Below are positions 36,201 through 48,554 of a stretch of DNA of 64,000 nt, piece by piece. Made by a program: the position numbers and the translations under genes. The notes beneath the pieces are model-generated. The model was not told the DNA's origin. It saw only the letters and a program-made list of their open reading frames with translations, and made no database searches. Position 1 is the first letter of the stretch. Every line of letters starts with the position of its first letter. Source of the stretch: Vigna angularis (lineage: Eukaryota > Streptophyta > Magnoliopsida > Fabales > Fabaceae); the NCBI RefSeq assembly GCF_016808095.1, contig NC_068971.1, positions 32,651,631-32,715,630 on the forward strand, in the 5' to 3' direction.

Positions 36201-39200
36201 TTAATAGGTAAGAGATGTAAAGGTGCATGAGGAAATAAAATAGAATGAGGAATTTTGTTATTAAAAATTGATAATGGCATTCGGTTAATAAGATAACATT
36301 CAGTAAGAATAACATCACCCCAAAAATGTTGAGAAACCTCACCATGAATTAAAAGTATGCGAGTTGTTTCAACAAGATGTCTATTTTTGCTCCCCACCAC
36401 CCCATTTTGTTGAGGTGTATAAGCACATGAAATTTGATGAAGAATGTCATGAGAAACCATAAAATGCTTAAAAGAATGGGAAAGGTATTCACGACCATTA
36501 TCACTTCGCTAAGTTTAAATAGAAATCCCAAATTGAGTTTTAATTTCATTATAAAATGATTGAAATATAGAAAATAACTCAGAACGATTTTTCATTAAAA
36601 CAACCAAGTGCATCTCGAATAATCATCGATAAAAGTAACAAAATACTAAAACCCTAAATTAGACTTGAGACGACCAAGATCCTAGATGTCAGAGTGAACT
36701 CATGCAGAAGGTGACGCAGCACGTTGTGAGAAATTACAAGGAAAAGAACTATGACTATGTTTCCCTAATTGACATGACTCACAACAAATTAAATAAATTG
36801 AACAAATTGGAAACAAGTTGCTACAATTTGGCACGACTGAAATGACCTGACTAAGCATGAAGAGATGGAGATTACATAATTGTGTCAACATGTGTAGAAA
36901 GGCAAAGATGACAAAGGAATTACCTGTTCTGCACTACAGTCCTATAAACAAAAAAAAATTTTGATAAAAAAAAATAACAATCAAGAGAACGGGTTAGACA
37001 ACTAATGGATAATAAGTTAAAAGGAGACCTAGGGACATAAAGAACATTAGCAATGGTTAAAGATGAAAAAAGATTAACAGTAGCAACACCATAAGATAAG
37101 ACTCTAAACCAATCAACCATTGTAACTGTAGATAAATTATCCCAAGATAAAGAAGAAAACAAATATTTGTTATCAGTAATGTGATTTGTGACACCTAAGT
37201 CGAGAACCCAAGGTCCAAGAGAAGAAGGTTGGGTTAGACCAGCAAGAGATATTTTTGTGGCTACAACAGATGCAGTGGAACAAGAGTTCTAAGGATCGTC
37301 ATCCTTTGAGAAATTCATTGAAAAGAGCAAATTGGCCCGCACTATCAGAAGAAGCAACGAAAGAATCCATGTGTAGAGAAAAGCTCTAAAAAACCAAGAT
37401 TCTCCAATCAAGACAACAAGGATAGATCCTAAAAAGGATAAAGAGACGACTTCAGCGCAACTAACTGTTGGCTAGATGATATGATCCTATGCAGGAAAAA
37501 GTACGCTTGTTTCTGAATTTGATCCTCCCATAGCATAAACAAAGAAAATCAGAGAAGAACCAGTGTTCTGTGAGTCAATAAAAATTCGCCGCAAAAATCC
37601 CAATCTTAGATAAGAACCAGTGTTCTGTGACAAGAACCAAGAGAATCCTCTTTCAATGAATTCAATATTCAAATATTAACTATCAAAAATTTTAGGCTCT
37701 AGATACCGAATTGAATATAGTAAAACTAGGTATAGGATTAATCTCTCTTGTGTCTGAAAGATATATAGGATAATATATTTATAAAGAAGAATGATACAAG
37801 TAATATGGCAACCAATCATAAATATGGTAAATAGAAGATATTGTTAAAAACAATATTAACAATATCTACCAATAGCTAAAGTCTATGTTTCCCTAATTAA
37901 CATAAAACACAATATATCTAACACAAACTAATAGGTGACAAAACAAGAAAATGTTTTTGATGAAATTAAGGAATAATGCTAAACCTGATTTGTGGTTAAT
38001 GTAGGTTGCCCTTCAAGCCTCCTAAGTCGAAACTTAAAGACTTTAAATCCAGATATCCCTGTCTCACACCAATAATTGACAACCTGCAAATAAAGAAAGA
38101 AAAAAAAGTGCGTAAGGAATTTTAATTATAAACCTTAACTTGCATACAAATGTTGCCCCTGTTTTCCATCTCATTTCTTAATCGGCAATTAAAAATTGCA
38201 ACATTTGAGTCACGAGCAAATGCCACTATGAGAACAACTACAATGCAATAGGAATTAGAAGAAAGTCAACATAAAATATGTCCCACATCACGTCTACCAC
38301 GAGAAAAAGTTTGTATGACCAAGGCAAAGGAATTAGAAGAGTTAGGGTGATAAGTGCAATGATTAGAATGTGATAAAGGACCAAAAAAAGATTTGGGCAT
38401 TTGTATTTGTTTCTAATTTTTTTTAAATAGAAAATTTATTTGTTCATTAACCTTTTGAAATTAGATTGTTATTGGATGGGCCTTGTAGTCTTAAACTCTT
38501 TTCAAATAAAAGCTTACGCTTTATGAGAAATTATCTCCAAGTCCTAGTGAATAACTCTTTATTCTTGTTTTTGAATTGTTAATAAAAAGTGGTGAATCTA
38601 CTTTGATCTATTAATCATTCTTAATTATGGCGTCTTCATCAACTTATATCCTTCCAGATTTTTTATCTTTTAATCGTTTGGTAGAAACTATCATTCTCCC
38701 TACTTAATTAGGTGTTCATCACATGGGGATGCCCAAAAGATTTTTGGGTACACAAGAAATCAAGGTCTAGCAAGAGACCAAGATGAGCAATGAACCATAT
38801 TGATAAAGTAAAAGGTATGTGCGTCAGTGGTGAAAGAAGACATTAGATTGTTCTAATCAACAACCAAAGGATCAAGCTTAACAAGATACATCTATATGTT
38901 TGTATTCTCTAGCTTGATGCCCAAACAATTTACACTACAAAAACAATAAACATTGTTGGAGTAGAGTTTTTTGGCTTTGACCCATAACTTGTAACAAGTT
39001 GGAAACGTTGATATTGAGGTTAGAGGTTGAAACAAATAACAAATGAAAGAAAAATGTGAGAATTTGTTGCCAATGATCCCAATCTTACGCACGAGTATAA
39101 ATTGCCTGATTACACCGGAAGGCAGTGCATGAACAGCACACGCCTGATTACAGCAGACTAAGATGGCATGTGTGGCAGCGCATGGTGAAGAGTCTGGCAC

Positions 39201-40123
39201 TGATTTCTACAGGACCAGTTTTCATTCGAGGAGGCGATCCAGATTCGATGGTTGCCAAACAAAACTGTGACTGCAGATTTTCACGGAGGGTGGCCAACAG
39301 TGGACAGAGACAACAGACAATGGACAATAGTGAAAAAGACACTGCAGATAACTGAATTGAGAGAATTGTCTCTCCAAGTTCTTAGCATGTTTAAGGGTTT
39401 AACTTCCAGATAAGTTAAAATTGACTTATTTAAATAACATTTGAGGAAAAAAAATAGAAAGTCACAATATGCTTTGCGTAGAGGATAGAAGAAATCGCAA
39501 CACATTGAAAATGGACTGAGATGTCTTCGCTTAACAAAATCCTTCCCCAAAAGTGTGACAATTCAAATTTAACATTTTAAAAATACTTGAAATTTTACGC
39601 TCTCCAGGAAGATATGTTCATCAAGAAGAAAATCCAATTACTGATGAACAAATTGAGAAAGTCTTTCAAAGAATTACCTTGTACAAGCCATCATAAGTGT
39701 ATACTTTCCCAGAGTAACTGCTTGAAGAATCATGACCTCGAATCACTCTAACAGGCACACATTGCTCCACACAATTCTGCAATTAAAGTTTAAGCATGTT
39801 AGGCGTGCCTTGGTAACATCTAAGAACCCTACTTGAAAATACATACAAAAATAATATACAAAAGAACAACTTGAAAAACATTGATACAAAAACACCCAAT
39901 AAAAAATAATTCAAATATTATAGCATACAATGGAGACATTAAACAACACGAAAAATCAGTAGTTTAAACAAGAAAATGAGTAACTACAAGCTTAACAAAA
40001 TACTAATTTATTTAATTATTTTGAATATTGTGAATTGTGGTATTCACATATGATTAAATGGATTTTAAGCATAATTCAACTTTATAAAAATTGACTTATA
40101 AGATAAGATTTACACCTATATAT

Positions 40124-40155
<32 letters not shown>

Positions 40156-43100
40156 TGTAAATTAATTTTATCTCTAGTCGATGTAAAACTTTTAACACAC
40201 AAATTGTGATTTTCATGTTTGCATAAATATTAAAGTTATAAAATAAGTAAACAAAAAAAATATGCAATTCAAAGTATTTGAATTGTCTATGAAATGTTTG
40301 AGACTATAAGACTAAGGCATATCTAGCATGAGTGTGACCAATGTTTTTGAAACGTGCTAAACAATTTATTAATGTACCTATAGGCATACATAGTTCTGCA
40401 CCTAGATGTGCAGTCCCTTAATCTTCCAAGTAATCTTGCATCAGTTTTCTATTATAAATAGAAGATTGTAAGAGGGATCTTTTAAGCCCTCTACAAATAT
40501 ATTTACTTGTTTTAATCTCAAGTGATGCAATTAATTATACTAGCAAGAAAAAAAAAGAAATTATTAACAAAAATCAAAAGTATTAAGAGATAACAAAAAT
40601 GGCAAACCTTGAGAGCTAGGTTCCCACGCTCCAACTTTTGATCCTGAATTTGACGCTTATCACCAGTAAGATTATGACCACCTTGACCAGTGTACACAAC
40701 ATCTTCAGCATTGTCCTGGTCATCCTCATACATGCCCGACAAAACAATTGCAATAGCAATTGGAAATTCAAAGCTATACTGTGACAATGAAAGCGGGGAA
40801 AAAGAACAAGGAGCATAGGTTTAGGTTTATATTGACAATAAGAAATTCCAATCAAACTCTAAATATGTATTCAAATTATTGAGAGATCAATACAAGAGAC
40901 AGCTAGAGAAACTCTCCATGCACACCAATACAATTCAAAAAGTCATACCACCTAGTATTCCTTTATTCCTTCATGAAACAAAGTACTATTCTGTATCTTA
41001 TTACTAACCTTAATTTCCATCTCTAGGATATATCTATTTTGACCTTCATGCACACTCTAGTAGGCTAATCCATGTTGGATCATCAGTGGAAACCCATGAA
41101 AGCAAATACTTCAAAAATGCAAACTACGACATTGTACCTATGTCAAATACTAATACTCCTTGGATACTAAGTATAGTATCATATGCCCAACAAAAGGTCC
41201 CAACAATTATAGTCTCAAAATGTGTTCTCGTTCCACAAGACCAAAAGGCAAACCAAGTCACAAACTCTATCACTGTTTTTTTCTTCTAGTGCCAACAATA
41301 GAGCATTATTTGATTTCCAAAAATCAAATGAGGATTTATGATGTTGTATTATGCATGGGTAACTTGGACTATAATGTTGAGCACATTTAAAACAAAGTTC
41401 CTTGATTCCATTCATCAACTCCAGATACAACTTGATACATTGATTTGCTTCACCTCCTCTATCCATTGTTTATACTAATTATCCAAAAATAATCAAAACC
41501 AGTATAACTTCCCTAGCCACAATCTTCAATTGGATTCAAGGTTGTCAATGCAACAATTCCCCAAGTAGGGCATGTATTTTTCCACTTACCATCCCTCCAA
41601 AGAAAGGCACCCAATCCAAACACTACTCTTTTAGTCACACATTTATATCAATGGCTCCTCCATCAAGCCATCCAAAACACAGTCAATAGATTGATCCTCC
41701 AACATTGGTGGAACCAAAACCATCAGAACCTCAAAAGTTTTTATGGATTTACTGTTGGAGATCTTACATAAACAAGAGATATGACTAAATTATAATATAT
41801 GTGGTGCAAATCTCATCTAAAATATCAAGTTTGTGAAGTCTAAATAGGCTTAAATTTCAGTTTCTAAGATAGTATCACAGTTTATCCATACAAAGGTTAT
41901 TAAATTTATTATGTCACCCATTGTCAAGCCAGTTATAAATATTTAGTCTCACATCAAGATATTGAGTCCTCATGATAAGAGAGCTTATTCAAGATCTCAC
42001 CTCAACTAAAGACATGTCCAATTTATACAACACAATCGATCAACCTCAAACCCATTAATGATGACTCAAATCTCTCCTATAGTTCAACTACAAACCAATA
42101 TAGTGCATTACTTTTATCTAGTGCCACATCATGACTTGCACATGAATATGCACCAACTAAATGTGCATCCTTAGCAGTGTTTCCAAGAAAACAAAGTAGG
42201 TCTCTACTAAGAAGTAGACTTTAAGCCTTATTAGACTTCACAAAACCGGCTTGTAAAGTGAGGTTTGCACCCACTTATATATTATAAATTGGCTTTATCT
42301 TTAATTGATGTGAGACTTCCAACAGTCTCAACCTTTGCTACCCACCTTTTTCTCCAATAAATGTAGCAAGCTCAACACACCGTGATTGTCCCTAGATAGC
42401 ACTAATAGATGAGGTATGAGACTATTAAGAGAAGGAAAGGTGTTTCATGCCTGCATTCAACCTTAATAAATGAGGTGCTAGCCAGCATAATGCATCTACA
42501 AACAACCAAGCAAGAATAGGATGAACTAAATGAAAAATATGTTGATGATTGAAGGGAAAAGTCCATCAAGCTATTTTAAATAGTAACAATTGAGTTGTAT
42601 GTTCCTTTGGTGTTTCATCATGACAACACTCCAATTGATCTTTCCCTTAGAGCAATGCTTCTTAATTTTTAATATTCATATCATCCAGCCACTAAAACAT
42701 CATTTTTATTTGCATACACCCAACTCAACCTAAAATTGACTATTATTGAAAAAAAAAGTAAATTTTCAATCAATTAGTGATTACAAAAAAGAACATAAAA
42801 AACATGTATTCAAAAGGAGAGTAAAACACCAACGATAAGAAATTACTATCTATTATTACATATTCAATTTAGTGAAAGAAAAGGTAATTCATTATAATAG
42901 GGTAGACAAAACTCTCCAAGCTCCGATCAAAATTCCAAAACCCTTGTTCCCCAGTAACGTACTACTATTTTCTTTTTCCAGTAACCAACCCTATTAAAAT
43001 AACATTTATAGTTATGATCTATAAAATTTCAAATTAGAGTATTAATAAAATACACTATAAAAAAAGATATTTCATTACCGCTTTGGCATAAGACTGGCCC

Positions 43101-45280
43101 ATATAATCAATGCCATTTAACCAGTGACTATGAAAACCAACTGCAACCATTTCAGCACGAGAATAGAACTGATACCCAACTTCAATACCTATCATAAGAA
43201 GTAAAATTAAATCAGCTGAGTAAGGAACTACCAGCAGATCAAAAGTTTATCAAGAGGCAGTGTCTATCAGTGTGAAGGGACAACAAGAAATAAATCCACT
43301 AGGTATATACGCTAAAAGTAATAGCAATGAAAGATGGCTCTTGGCTACCAACCTGGAATGCTGCCAATTTTTTTCTCAGAGTACAGTATTTCATTATTTT
43401 CCATCATCTGCAAAAAAAATGCCCAAATTGGAGATGGTGTTAAAAGAAAACAAGTTCACCTTACAAGGTACAATTTAATTGATTTCAATCAATGAAATTA
43501 TCCAAATCATAGTATAAATAACAATAATAAATGCATAGATATGTTTAAAACAGTTAATTTTATTGTAGACATAACTGAAATAGTCCATTGAATTGTTTCA
43601 AAGATACAGCTCATAATTAACTAATTAACAAAGTGAATTGATAAAATATTAAGCATCCATCGGTAAACAAAATAATGGCAATGAAAAATGGATAGTGTAA
43701 TCTTATGACAAGGGTCAAAACAGTAAAATGCTATACTAGATCATAAATAGAAAAAAGAATCACAGGACTTATAACCAATATTCTACCAAATAAAATAAAG
43801 CCGATGAATTTCACTTGCCTTGGATACGGCCTTAAGATCTGGTCGTTTAGCAGGTTTCTTTGAATCTACATGTGGAGCACCTTTCTAGACAAATTAATAG
43901 ATAAAGACTTTCAGTTAGTTCATAGTAAGACAATTATAAAAGAAAAAATCATTATCAAAGCAGAAACTATACTTCAAAACTGAACCAGCCTACATGCTAC
44001 GCTACACAGTTTTAGCACAACAATAAAATAAAGAAACATTATCAACATCCCACCAAACATGTCCACCCACCAGTTAACCATTCCGTCATTAGACCTTTCA
44101 ATAATATCATAACACTAGCCCTACATTAGACACACTTAACCATTAGAGCCCGTAGTAATAATAAATATCGGAATACAATCACATTCATTTACTCTTAATC
44201 ACTTGTGGGACAAAGTTAACAATATTTATACATGTGTGACAAGTGGACACTGAAGGGAGAATACCCAGAAGTACACCAATTAGTACTCTAAAAAAAGTCA
44301 TCCTGAAACATGCAAGAAAATTCTTCTAATGATCAATCAAATGATCAATCACATCAAGCAAAAAATATCACTGGCAAACCTAGCAGCAAAATGACATAAT
44401 AGACCAAGACAACACACACAAACCAAACAAAAGGACATGCAGTCCAATGCAAAACATTAATAATCACAATTCTTAGATTAACTCCCCGAAGAAAACATTC
44501 AGATGCTTCTTTCACTTAAAACAGGTACCTCAAGAAGCTTTTTATAGAAAATATCTAGGACCAAAACAGAGGGAGTCATGATCACACTCATATTATAATC
44601 CACAATTAACAAGTAATGGATAATCAGACACACCAACCTTTGATTTTGAAGCCTTCTGAGAAGACTTCTTAGGAGAGTTAGCATCCTTAGGCTGAGTCTC
44701 AGCCCTTATACACCTTTTTTCTTCTTCCTACACATGACAGAATTACAATTTCAACAAATCAGCATTGGATTGCAGAAACACATTGTCTTACACTGTAACT
44801 CACCTGAACAAATTGCAGATAATGTTTATTGAATAAACGTATGGTATCTTTAACTTTAACTGTATCACTCTTATCTCCAAGCTGTCCAACCGCATTCTCT
44901 ACTTTCATCTCATCCTTGTCACAAGTGAATGGTTTTTTCTTCAACAGTAAAACAGACTGTTCTTCCACCACCAAACTCTCCTCAGGGCCACTCTTTCTAC
45001 TGCGCTTCTTACCCTTCCCTTCTTTAACATTGTCTTTGTCCTCCTCTTTAACTACCACTGCATTTGGTACGGCTAGTGACTTCTCGGCTTTCTGCAGAGC
45101 TTGAATTCGAGCGCTCGATCTCCGCGGCGCTGTTGGAGAAGCCTTCGATCCTTTCAATTTCTTTAAATCCTTATCTTCTTTAACGCCATTCCTAACAGGG
45201 GAATTTGATTTAGTTTCTTTAACGCCATTCATGACAGGAGAATTTGATTTTACACTCTTCTCGGCTCTGGTGGAAACCAT
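28231..45280 (-). CDS. SUVH4: SUVH4/KRYPTONITE-like H3K9 methyltransferase, 15 exons
   Basis: Exons in transcript order: 45280-44804, 44727-44638, 43884-43819, 43407-43353, 43188-43079, 40778-40608, 39776-39678, 38083-37985, 33533-33484, 33402-33314, 29372-29213, 29137-29032, 28939-28757, 28659-28426, 28344-28231. They join in frame to 2103 nt, 700 aa. The N terminus is lysine-rich and disordered. An SRA/YDG domain (about 228-375, with VYTYDGLYK) should read methylated DNA. Pre-SET Cys clusters lie at about 445-515 (CKCKGSC, CACA, CGCGPGC). The SET domain (about 526-680) has FINHCCEPN (626-633) and ELTYDYG (664-670), and post-SET is CYCGAADC. The family methylates H3K9 in the nucleus and works with CMT3 in CHG methylation. 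Odd points: NHCC replaces the usual NHSC, and introns 3 and 10 have GC donors. Introns 8 and 10 hold retrotransposons. Confidence 0.95.
29992..31927 (+). mobile_element. Deleted copia element in SUVH4 intron 10
   Basis: The LTRs begin TGTTA and end ATTATAACA: 5' LTR 29992-30091 (internally deleted, 100 bp) and 3' LTR 31701-31927 (227 bp). The flanks GTAGC/GTAAC fit a 5-bp target duplication with one change. A degenerate Met-tRNA primer site follows the 5' LTR, and a purine tract (GAGGATGAG) precedes the 3' LTR. Inside are gag and protease (30486-31025, with WILDSGATVHM) and a broken RNase H (about 31270-31600, with IEIDRHFIKKKL). Integrase and most of RT are deleted. It lies antisense to the host gene. 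Confidence 0.85.
32585..32835 (-). pseudogene. Copia RNase H C-terminal fragment in SUVH4 intron 10
   Basis: The minus strand reads as the end of a copia RNase H: SHERIKYIEIDCYFI, then NQYVDILTKSLRGFRIQFI, then KLSAYNLHA before a stop. It is a separate copy from the element at 29992-31927, in the opposite orientation. Confidence 0.75.
33203..33280. repeat. CA/TA microsatellite in SUVH4 intron 10
   Basis: A short CA run (33203-33215) leads into about 26 TA dinucleotides (33229-33280). It starts only about 35 bp beyond the GC splice donor of exon 10, so length changes could affect splicing. Confidence 0.95.
33648..37923 (-). mobile_element. Copia element in SUVH4 intron 8, decayed
   Basis: Direct terminal repeats lie at about 33648-33852 (3' LTR) and about 37712-37923 (5' LTR), both ending TATATCTAACA on the plus strand. 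The flank CAAAC occurs at 33643-33647 and 37924-37928. A GGTATCTAGAG primer-site-like sequence adjoins the 5' LTR and a purine tract (CCAAGGAGAG on minus) adjoins the 3' LTR. Minus-strand remnants run in copia order: protease end (37162-36920), pre-integrase (36891-36700), integrase (36600-36104), RT (about 35600-34563), RNase H (34213-33812). Stops and frameshifts are frequent. It has the same orientation as SUVH4. Confidence 0.85.
34271..34584 (-). mobile_element. Solo LTR nested in the intron-8 copia element
   Basis: The 314-bp sequence starts TGTTAGG and ends CCTAACA (terminal inverted repeat TGTTAG/CTAACA). It is flanked by perfect CAATA target duplications (34266-34270 and 34585-34589) and interrupts the RNase H coding stretch. 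A minus-strand TATA box (CTATAAATAG) near 34493-34502 suggests minus orientation. No internal region remains. Confidence 0.9.
38084..39677. other. SUVH4 intron 7
   Basis: This 1.6-kb intron is long for the family. A GC-richer patch at 39070-39360 and copia-gag-like scraps near 38640-38780 hint at decayed insertions, but no element ends were found. Confidence 0.4.
40779..43078. other. SUVH4 intron 5 with LTR-like fragments
   Basis: No gene. At 42239-42330 lies a fragment (AAACCGGCTTGTAAAGTGAGG, then TGATGTGAGACTTCCAACA) matching a common legume LTR motif in reverse. Diverged relatives occur at 41755-41850 in forward orientation and at 40080-40200 in intron 6. Confidence 0.45.
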
Positions 45281-46500
45281 TACTAGATACAGATGAACAA
45301 TGTGAAGAGCTTGCACAACCTTAAAAAAAATCCTAGGGTTTGGAAATATGGAAAATACGAAGAAAGAGGATGCGAAGAGCTGGCTAACGCCCAAGGGAAG
45401 GGTTTTTTTTATTTCGTAGGTCACGCCTTCACTCTAAGTTCAGAAGCGCCATTTCCGATATATTGGAAAATTGGAAAATTTTCCAATGTCTCTCTTTGTT
45501 CTTCAACCGGTTTATCTATATTTTTTTGTTTTTTTTTTTCTTTTCATTTCTGGCGTTTAGGTTCCCGCTCTCAGCTTTGGATTTTGATCTCGCTCTCACC
45601 CATAAATGAAACGCGGACTTGCAGTGTAAGGAAATTAGGGAATTTATAGAAGTTTGAAATCCTTTTAATTACTTATATTAGTTTTAAATTGGACCGGAGA
45701 ACATGCACTTTTACTATTTTGAAAATAAGTTATGTATTGAGATTTTTAAATTATTATTATGTATTAATATAATTGAATTATTTGGCTTATACATCTATAA
45801 TAAAATTATTTCATTTAATAGAAAATTTTTTAAAAGATTATGATTTCATTTTAGGTTACAGAATTCAATGTATTTCCTTCTAGTGTAAATAAGCAGATTT
45901 TACTGAGATAAAATTTAGATTGTGGTTGTTTTTTTTATATATTTTTGAATGAGACGGTATTGTGAGTAACATATGTGTTTGTTTTTCATTATTAAAGGAG
46001 ATGTAAAAGCCGAGTTCATCTTTTGTTTGGTGAGATTATTCGAAAGGATTGTCGCTTCATATTTTCATTTTACAACATTGGCTTTTGTGTTTCTTTATTA
46101 TGTCTATTGATTTGATTGGTGAGAAAGATATGTTCCATTCAGCTTTGGTGAGAGAATGTTGAATTCCGCAGTAGGTTTAAAAAGATATATGTTAGATGCA
46201 TTTATTAATAAATAATAATATTATTAATTTTTTAATTCACAAATCATTAAAATGATTTTTCAATCAATCATATTTTATTTTAAATTTATTATATTTACTA
46301 AAACTTTGTTCTAAACAGATTATATTTTTATTAATTATAAATTAGTTTTACTTAAATAAAATTTATTTTCTATTCATTTTAATTATAAGAACAAAAAAAT
46401 AATTTTATATTTTAATCTATTGAAACGTTTTTTTATCTTTCAAATTTATCAAATTATTTATGAAATTTAAAAAAAATCAAATTCTTTCATGTATCTCTTA
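45281..46500. other. 5' flank of SUVH4
   Basis: This should hold the SUVH4 promoter and leader (minus strand). Sequence to about 45620 is GC-richer than beyond it. No second gene was recognised. Confidence 0.4.
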
Positions 46501-46529
46501 AAATAAACAATACTATAATCACATTTTTA

Positions 46530-46968
46530 TTTCTTCAAATTCATCTCATTATTATTCTTCAAATCCTCTTCTCAATCCAAACACATATTTAATTGATATT
46601 AAATAACAACAATAAATGAACAACTTTTATATTTTTTTTATAATTTGCACACATGGAAAAATCAAAACCAATATGATTTTACTAGAAGTCTTTAATTGAT
46701 ATTAAATAAGAACAATAAGTAAAAAACTTTATGTCTTTTTTTATAATTTGCACACATGGAAAAAAGCGAAATTAATACTTATTTTTGTGATTTTACTAGA
46801 AGCAGTAAAGAAAATTAAGACTTTTTCTAATAATCTTTTAAGAAAAATAAATCAAATGTTTTATTTAATTAAAATACTTTGATTTAATTTAAAAATAAAT
46901 TTATTTTGATGATTAGTATATTGGATTAATTGTTCTCTTTTTTATTATGTATTATTTGAACTATTTTG

Positions 46969-47017
<49 letters not shown>

Positions 47018-47590
47018 ATTTGTTTTGGTTTAAAATAGAGTGATTTCAAGTTAAAGAGTTCAAGTATCAATGACCTTAAATTGTATTCATGTTTATAAAA
47101 AAATTATTATAATATTATGTCTTTGATTTTGTTAAGATGTAAAATATTTAAAAACCGACTTCACTGTCTTATGTCATAATTTTTATTGATAAAAGAATTT
47201 TTCTGTGTTATTTTTTCTCTTTAATTAATCTAATTATATTTCTATTAGTACCAACACCAATTTGATTACCCTACAATTTATTGTGTTTTTACTTAAACAA
47301 GTAGATTTGGGAGAGAAATAATATATCGATTTGAGAAAACTTTGAGAGTAAATTGTGTGTTATTTTTTTTGAAAGGATTTGGATGTAATTCAAAGTGAAT
47401 TTGAAAGTAAAATTTATAAGAAATTGATGATGTGATAGATAAAACAATATTTTAATGAATAGAAATTGAAGATTACCAAAATATTCTTAGTGATAAAAGT
47501 AATATAAAATGATATTTATTAATAACATATTTATTAATAAAAAAATTATAAGTAGAAAATTAATTAAAAAATAAAATAAAAATGTATAAA
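46530..47590. repeat. MITE-like repeats and local duplications
   Basis: A roughly 102-bp tandem duplication spans about 46591-46805 (shared TTGATATTAAATAA and TTTGCACACATGGAAAAA). A block at 47380-47560 is a diverged copy of 58720-58920 (shared TAGAAATT then AAGATTACCAAAAT). Sequence at 46535-46590 reads in reverse like the outer end of that family (TGTTTGGATTGAGAAGAGG). Element limits are not resolved. Confidence 0.5.
46972..47014. repeat. TA microsatellite
   Basis: About 21 uninterrupted TA dinucleotides. Confidence 0.95.
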
Positions 47591-48554
47591 AGTAAACTTA
47601 ATTTATTTTGTTTAAAATTAATTTTTTTAGAAATTAATTTAATCATAACTGGTATAATTTTTTGGTTTTTATAATGAAATTGAATATTCATGATCAACCA
47701 AATAATAAAATAAAGTTAAAATATTACATGAGATACAGATTATACACATAATTAAGTATAATTATTTTTATCATAATTCATAATGAAGTTCTTTCATTTA
47801 GGTATGTAAGTAATATATTCAAATATATTATACTGGATCACTGTTTGAATAAGTTATCGTGTTTTGAATGTTTATTATTCTTAATAAGTTATCAATTTCT
47901 TCTAAGGTATGTTAAGATAAATGAATTCTAACAATTTGGTATTGTTACTAATTTGTCAAAGTAGTATAATTGTCATATAATATATTATTCACTATTATAA
48001 CTAAGTAAAATATAAATAAGTTTACTCACAAATGGTAAGAAAAGTAAGATGATTTCATAATGATGGTCAAAAACTTCTTTTAGACCTTAGTATTAAGCAT
48101 TAACCAACTACACATCCATTCCTAGGTTTCCATTTTCACATAAAATTTTTGTACACAAATTGTTCAAAGTTGGTTCATCTAGAGACACTAAAAGCTTCTC
48201 TTTATTAGCTTTATCTTTGTTTTTCTTCTTGATTTCATGCTATAAATCCCCTTGATTAAAGTAATCTTCAAAATTTATTAAGCCAAAGTTAAGTCATTAA
48301 ATTGCGTATCCAACTAATAAAATTGACCAAATTAATTTTCGTGATACCTTGCTCGTCACTAGTTTAATTATTTATTTATTTCTCTTCTAAATTTTTTCTT
48401 TATTAATGATTATTCTGGCTAGTAATATGCACAATTTGAAAGAAAAAAATATTTTGATTATTAGAAATGTTTTAAAATTTATTACAACATATTTATTTAT
48501 TCATATCATCATTCATGTATACATAGATAGAGTTATTCATTAATTGAATTTGTC
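47591..48554. other. 3' flank of the multi-CLE gene, AT-rich
   Basis: No gene was recognised. Confidence 0.4.
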
